The notes beneath the pieces are model-generated. The model saw only the letters and a list, made by a program, of their open reading frames with translations. It was not told the DNA's origin and ran no database searches. This document shows, piece by piece, positions 61,500 through 64,000 of a stretch of DNA of 64,000 nt. A program made the translations under genes and the position numbers. Origin of the DNA: JAPLJM01 sp963708515 (GTDB lineage: Bacteria; Desulfobacterota; Syntrophia; Syntrophales; Fen-1087); NCBI GenBank assembly GCA_963708515.1, contig CAVPSX010000011.1, forward strand, positions 62,001-126,000. Direction: 5' to 3'. Each line of letters begins with the position of its first letter. The stretch's first letter is position 1.

Positions 61500-61784
61500 A
61501 TGAGTAAGTTGGACAAAAAAACGCTCGTCCAGATGGGCTATGCCAGCAGTATCGGCATCGCCATGGTCCTGGCGGTCTTTGGAAGCCTCTTTTTTGGCCA
61601 CTGGCTGGACAAGAAATTCGGGACGCTCCCGTATTTCACGATTATCTTTCTGCTCATCGGCGTGTTCGCCGGTTTTAAAAATATTTACAATCTGATTCTG
61701 CGGAATTTCAAGAATGAAGAACCCGTGATCAAGAGTTTGAAACGTGAATCCCATAGAAAAAGACCCCCTCCAGCGAAAGCTTGA
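61500..61784 (+). CDS. atpZ: AtpZ/AtpI-like F0F1 ATP synthase accessory protein
   Basis: 94 residues: LVQMGYASSIGIAMVLAVFG and YFTIIFLLIGVFAGFKNIYN are two membrane helices with the short connecting LDKKFGTLP, as in the ATPase gene1 (AtpZ) family encoded before atpI in deltaproteobacteria. It assists F0 assembly or c-ring formation and may affect Mg2+. Its end overlaps the GTG start of the next gene by 41 bases. Confidence 0.75.
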   Translation: MSKLDKKTLVQMGYASSIGIAMVLAVFGSLFFGHWLDKKFGTLPYFTIIFLLIGVFAGFKNIYNLILRNFKNEEPVIKSLKRESHRKRPPPAKA

Positions 61785-62154
61785 AATACTCAACTGGATC
61801 ATTCTGGGCTTGTTTGTGGCGCTCAGCCTGCTGTTCTTTTCCACCGATTTCACGCTCGGTATCCTGCTGGGTGGCCTCATCAGTGTTGCCAGTTTTTCCT
61901 GGCGGCAACGGGACCTGCGGAAGGTATTTCGCAACCTGACCGAGCGGGCGCGATCGGCCATTATGTTCCGCTACTACATCCGTTTCTTCGTTTCGGCCGT
62001 CCTGATCTACCTGATCATCACCCGGACGTCAGCCGACGTGATCGGTCTGCTGGTCGGCCTCTCCATCGTCATCATTAACATTGTCCTGACCCTGCTGATG
62101 GGGCTCATGATAAAACCCGATCCGGCAGACAAGATAGAGGAGGAAGCACCTTAA
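61744..62154 (+). CDS. atpI: ATP synthase subunit I (AtpI-like)
   Basis: 136 residues from GTG 61744. Four membrane helices (LEILNWIILGLFVALSLLFF, DFTLGILLGGLISVASFSWR, YIRFFVSAVLIYLIITRTS, and VIGLLVGLSIVIINIVLTLL) and a polar C-terminus match AtpI, a chaperone for c-ring assembly. In related genomes atpB and atpE follow. Here the next frame is an SDR remnant. Confidence 0.72.
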   Translation: MNPIEKDPLQRKLEILNWIILGLFVALSLLFFSTDFTLGILLGGLISVASFSWRQRDLRKVFRNLTERARSAIMFRYYIRFFVSAVLIYLIITRTSADVIGLLVGLSIVIINIVLTLLMGLMIKPDPADKIEEEAP

Positions 62155-62290
62155 TGAAAAACTTCCTGCACAAAAGACGGCCATCATCACCGGCGCCATT
62201 GCCGACAGCATTCACTGGCTGCTCGTGCTGCCGCCCCATGTCCATGTCAGAGAAATAATGATCCGCCCTACGGGTCAGAGCTACCCATGA
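62154..62290 (+). pseudogene. Short-chain dehydrogenase remnant with internal deletion
   Basis: After the AtpI stop, ATG 62154 reads MKNF, then after one frameshift QKTAIITGA, the nucleotide-binding N-terminus of an SDR. This jumps straight to IADSIHWLLVLPPHVHVREI and MIRPTGQSYP, an SDR C-terminus, and a TGA at 62290. About 180 residues between the two ends are missing. The sequence cannot make a functional enzyme. Confidence 0.6.
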
Positions 62291-62488
62291 CGCCATCAGA
62301 CATCGCCCTTTTATCGGAACCCTGCATATTCCTCCTGAGACGAATCCATCCGGACAGGGCGGTTTGAGAAATCACCGACACAGCACCAATATCGTATGGT
62401 TGAAAAAGTTATTGACACAGAAGGCTGTTCCTTTCTAAACTCCGTCCGCAAAAAACGAAGCCCTTATTAATAACCAAGGAGCGCAACG

Positions 62489-63472
62489 ATGCCTACGATC
62501 CGGCATGCAATTCTGTTCTTCATATGGACTCTTTGGGTTGTTCCGACCGCGATGGCGGCCGGCCCGGTCCCGCACAAGATCACGTTCAAGAACAACTGTT
62601 CGCAAACCATCTGGGTGGGGCAGGACGGAACAATCCGGGACGGGTGGGAAATGAAGACGGGAAATTCCGTCACAAAAAGCATCCCCGTGGGATTCTCTGG
62701 CAGGTGGTGGCCGCGAACCGGCTGCCACTTCGACGCAACGGGTAAATGTCCCACCGAGGGCGTGAATTGCTGCGACTCGGGGGGGTGTATTACCTCCGAT
62801 CCAAAATACTTTGGTTTGAAATGCAACGGTGGCGGACGCCCGCCCGTATCGCTATTCGAGCCCACTTTTGACGCCCCCAGCGGACACGGACCGATCGATT
62901 ACCTGGATTTGAGCGCGGTGGACGGGTTTTCCGTGCCGATGCAAATGGCGCCCAATCCGGGAACCTTTAACCCCAACCCGGACCCCGGGATGAAAGCCGG
63001 CATATGGTGTCAAACCAAGGGCTGGAAGACAAACCCTACCTGCCCTGCAGAACTATGGGACAAAAACAAAAACCTCTGCTGGGGGCCGTGCGCTTATTTT
63101 ACGACCGTGAAAGAGGTAAAGACCGGGAAGAACAAAGCCAACATCTGCTGCGACAACACGAATGTGGACTATCCCCCGACTCCGACGAAAAAGTGCGAGA
63201 ACAATGACTTCAGTGGCGGTTTTGGCTGCTCGCCATACTCTCCCGGCAATGATGATGAAAGATGCTATGCGAAGGATTCGGGCAAGCATGGCTACTGGGG
63301 GGCAATTGTTGATTCGACATGGCCCGGAATCAAAAATTCCACGCAGTATATCACCAATGTGAATACCGGGATTCCCGGCGTGTACGCCTGGCAGTTCGAC
63401 GATTTCAACAGCACTTACAACTGCAGGAAAACCGGGGGATCCGTAGATTATACGATCACCTTCTGCCCCTGA
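62489..63472 (+). CDS. Bacterial thaumatin-like protein, secreted
   Basis: 327 residues with signal peptide (MPTIRHAILFFIWTLWVV, cleavage after AMAA). The thaumatin motifs are all there: KITFKNNCSQTIWVG, RWWPRTGCHFDATGKC (G-x-TGC-FD region), YLDLSAVDGFSVPM, GVYAWQFDDFNSTYNC and YTITFCP. The mature chain has 18 cysteines, close to the 16 of plant family members, so a disulfide-rich beta sandwich is expected. Thaumatin-like proteins are mainly plant and fungal; some bind beta-glucan. Ribosome site AAGGAGCG. Confidence 0.82.
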   Translation: MPTIRHAILFFIWTLWVVPTAMAAGPVPHKITFKNNCSQTIWVGQDGTIRDGWEMKTGNSVTKSIPVGFSGRWWPRTGCHFDATGKCPTEGVNCCDSGGCITSDPKYFGLKCNGGGRPPVSLFEPTFDAPSGHGPIDYLDLSAVDGFSVPMQMAPNPGTFNPNPDPGMKAGIWCQTKGWKTNPTCPAELWDKNKNLCWGPCAYFTTVKEVKTGKNKANICCDNTNVDYPPTPTKKCENNDFSGGFGCSPYSPGNDDERCYAKDSGKHGYWGAIVDSTWPGIKNSTQYITNVNTGIPGVYAWQFDDFNSTYNCRKTGGSVDYTITFCP

Positions 63473-63508
63473 ATGAACTTAGGGCTTGTGGTTTTTAAAG
63501 GATTGACC

Positions 63509-64000
63509 ATGACAACTGGCAAACAATGCAATTGGGCGAACAATCTGACTCCTTTATTCCTCGTTTTCTGTCTGCTGATCGCCGGCTGCAGCAGTGGGGG
63601 ACAAGCGCAAGTCTATGCAGTCGGCTCGGCCGTGTCTGATGGGACCACAGGGGTGAATATCCCGGTTTACTGGAACAATGCCATTACCGAACTCTCCCGG
63701 ATCGATTCCACGTGCGATGGCTATGCAAACTCTATCATTGTGGCTGGACAAGACACCCATATCGCCGGAACCACTTTTGTATGCTCTGACGGTGGAACAG
63801 CGAAAACACCCGTCGCGGCCTACTGGAAAAATGGTGTCCGCACCGACCTGGAACGGCCGGCGGCCCATGCGCAGGAAGCATCGGAAGCGCAGCAGGTCTT
63901 TCTGGCCAACGGATCCATCTACGTTGCCGGGTACGTGACGGGCGATAACGGCCCCCTTCCCGTATACTGGCGGGACGGAAGGATTGTCTATCTCACTGCA
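63509..64000 (+). CDS. Lipoprotein with YW(K/R)(N/D)G repeats (incomplete at window end)
   Basis: A signal peptide with lipobox LLIAGC opens a chain of which 164 residues are in the window. Three units of about 50 residues have the motif (V/A)YW(N/K/R)(N/D)(N/G) at residues 53, 105 and 152, and each is followed by a beta-rich segment such as SIYVAGYVTGDNG. Likely a beta-propeller. No stop before the edge. Start ATG 63509 follows AAAGGA. Confidence 0.72.
   Translation, partial: MTTGKQCNWANNLTPLFLVFCLLIAGCSSGGQAQVYAVGSAVSDGTTGVNIPVYWNNAITELSRIDSTCDGYANSIIVAGQDTHIAGTTFVCSDGGTAKTPVAAYWKNGVRTDLERPAAHAQEASEAQQVFLANGSIYVAGYVTGDNGPLPVYWRDGRIVYLTA

Noticed and set aside
1..64000. CRISPR arrays, tRNA/rRNA genes, integrase or prophage
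   Set aside because: No regularly spaced direct repeats, cloverleaf sequences, rRNA blocks or phage genes were seen on either strand.

Overview
The window looks like a chromosome segment of an anaerobic deltaproteobacterium (Desulfobacterota), most likely a Syntrophus/Smithella-like syntroph. This is inferred from the gene mix: a large acyl-CoA dehydrogenase/thiolase/DUF35/BKACE acyl-CoA operon, a ferredoxin-dependent 2-oxoacid oxidoreductase (KorDABC), a siroheme-decarboxylase-type gene next to hemL (Ahb haem route), a tungsten/molybdenum oxidoreductase, an NtrC-type two-component system and a TRAP binding protein. No rRNA, tRNA, CRISPR array, integrase or complete insertion sequence was seen.

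Layout. 0-3.1 kb: rnhA 3' end, an ExeA/GspA-like ATPase with LysM and SPOR domains, a tiny cysteine-rich protein and a secreted protein. 3.2-12.9 kb: a TetR gene (frameshifted, with a 30-bp perfect inverted repeat at its start), a PHP phosphoesterase, then a tight + strand operon: two thiolase-fold proteins without the usual catalytic residues, an SCP2-SCP2-DUF35 fusion, a second DUF35 protein, a BKACE enzyme and three acyl-CoA dehydrogenases. This is the best candidate for an undescribed system: a CoA-linked C-C cleavage pathway built like the actinobacterial steroid side-chain retro-aldolase machinery but with different fusions. 13-20.6 kb: a KefF/KefC-like K+ efflux pair, small hypotheticals, an orphan ParA, an Ntn-hydrolase and a molybdopterin oxidoreductase. 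20.1-24.2 kb: three genes (Mo enzyme 3' end, M48 protease, CHASE2 adenylate cyclase) carry about eight single-base indels, either local decay or local assembly error.

24.2-31.8 kb (minus strand): cysteine desulfurase, a broken acyltransferase, a TRAP binding protein, patatin, an HDAC-family amidohydrolase, Nudix, NRDE and a sirtuin. 32.1-34.7 kb: a diadenylate cyclase fused to a YbbR region, then CorA. 35-40.9 kb: a sigma54 response regulator and histidine kinase, a possible small RNA with a strong terminator, rarA and a small cysteine protein. 41-50 kb: trpB2, a GpsA-like dehydrogenase, housekeeping hydrolases, a 24-residue-repeat protein, a Usp, surE, a PLD-like protein and a COG2509 flavoprotein.

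50-56.8 kb: a specialised NusG, KorDABC with a tandem ACT protein, a GGQ release-factor-like protein, a lone atpE, a siroheme decarboxylase and hemL. 56.8-61.4 kb: nucleotide-sugar genes (UDP-sugar dehydrogenase, UDP-glucuronate-type epimerase, gmd, fcl) for acidic and fucosylated surface glycans. 61.5-64 kb: atpZ-atpI without a following atpB, an internally deleted SDR remnant, a bacterial thaumatin-like protein and the start of a repeat-bearing lipoprotein. Two families of short dispersed repeats with inverted ends occur between genes from 40 to 60 kb.
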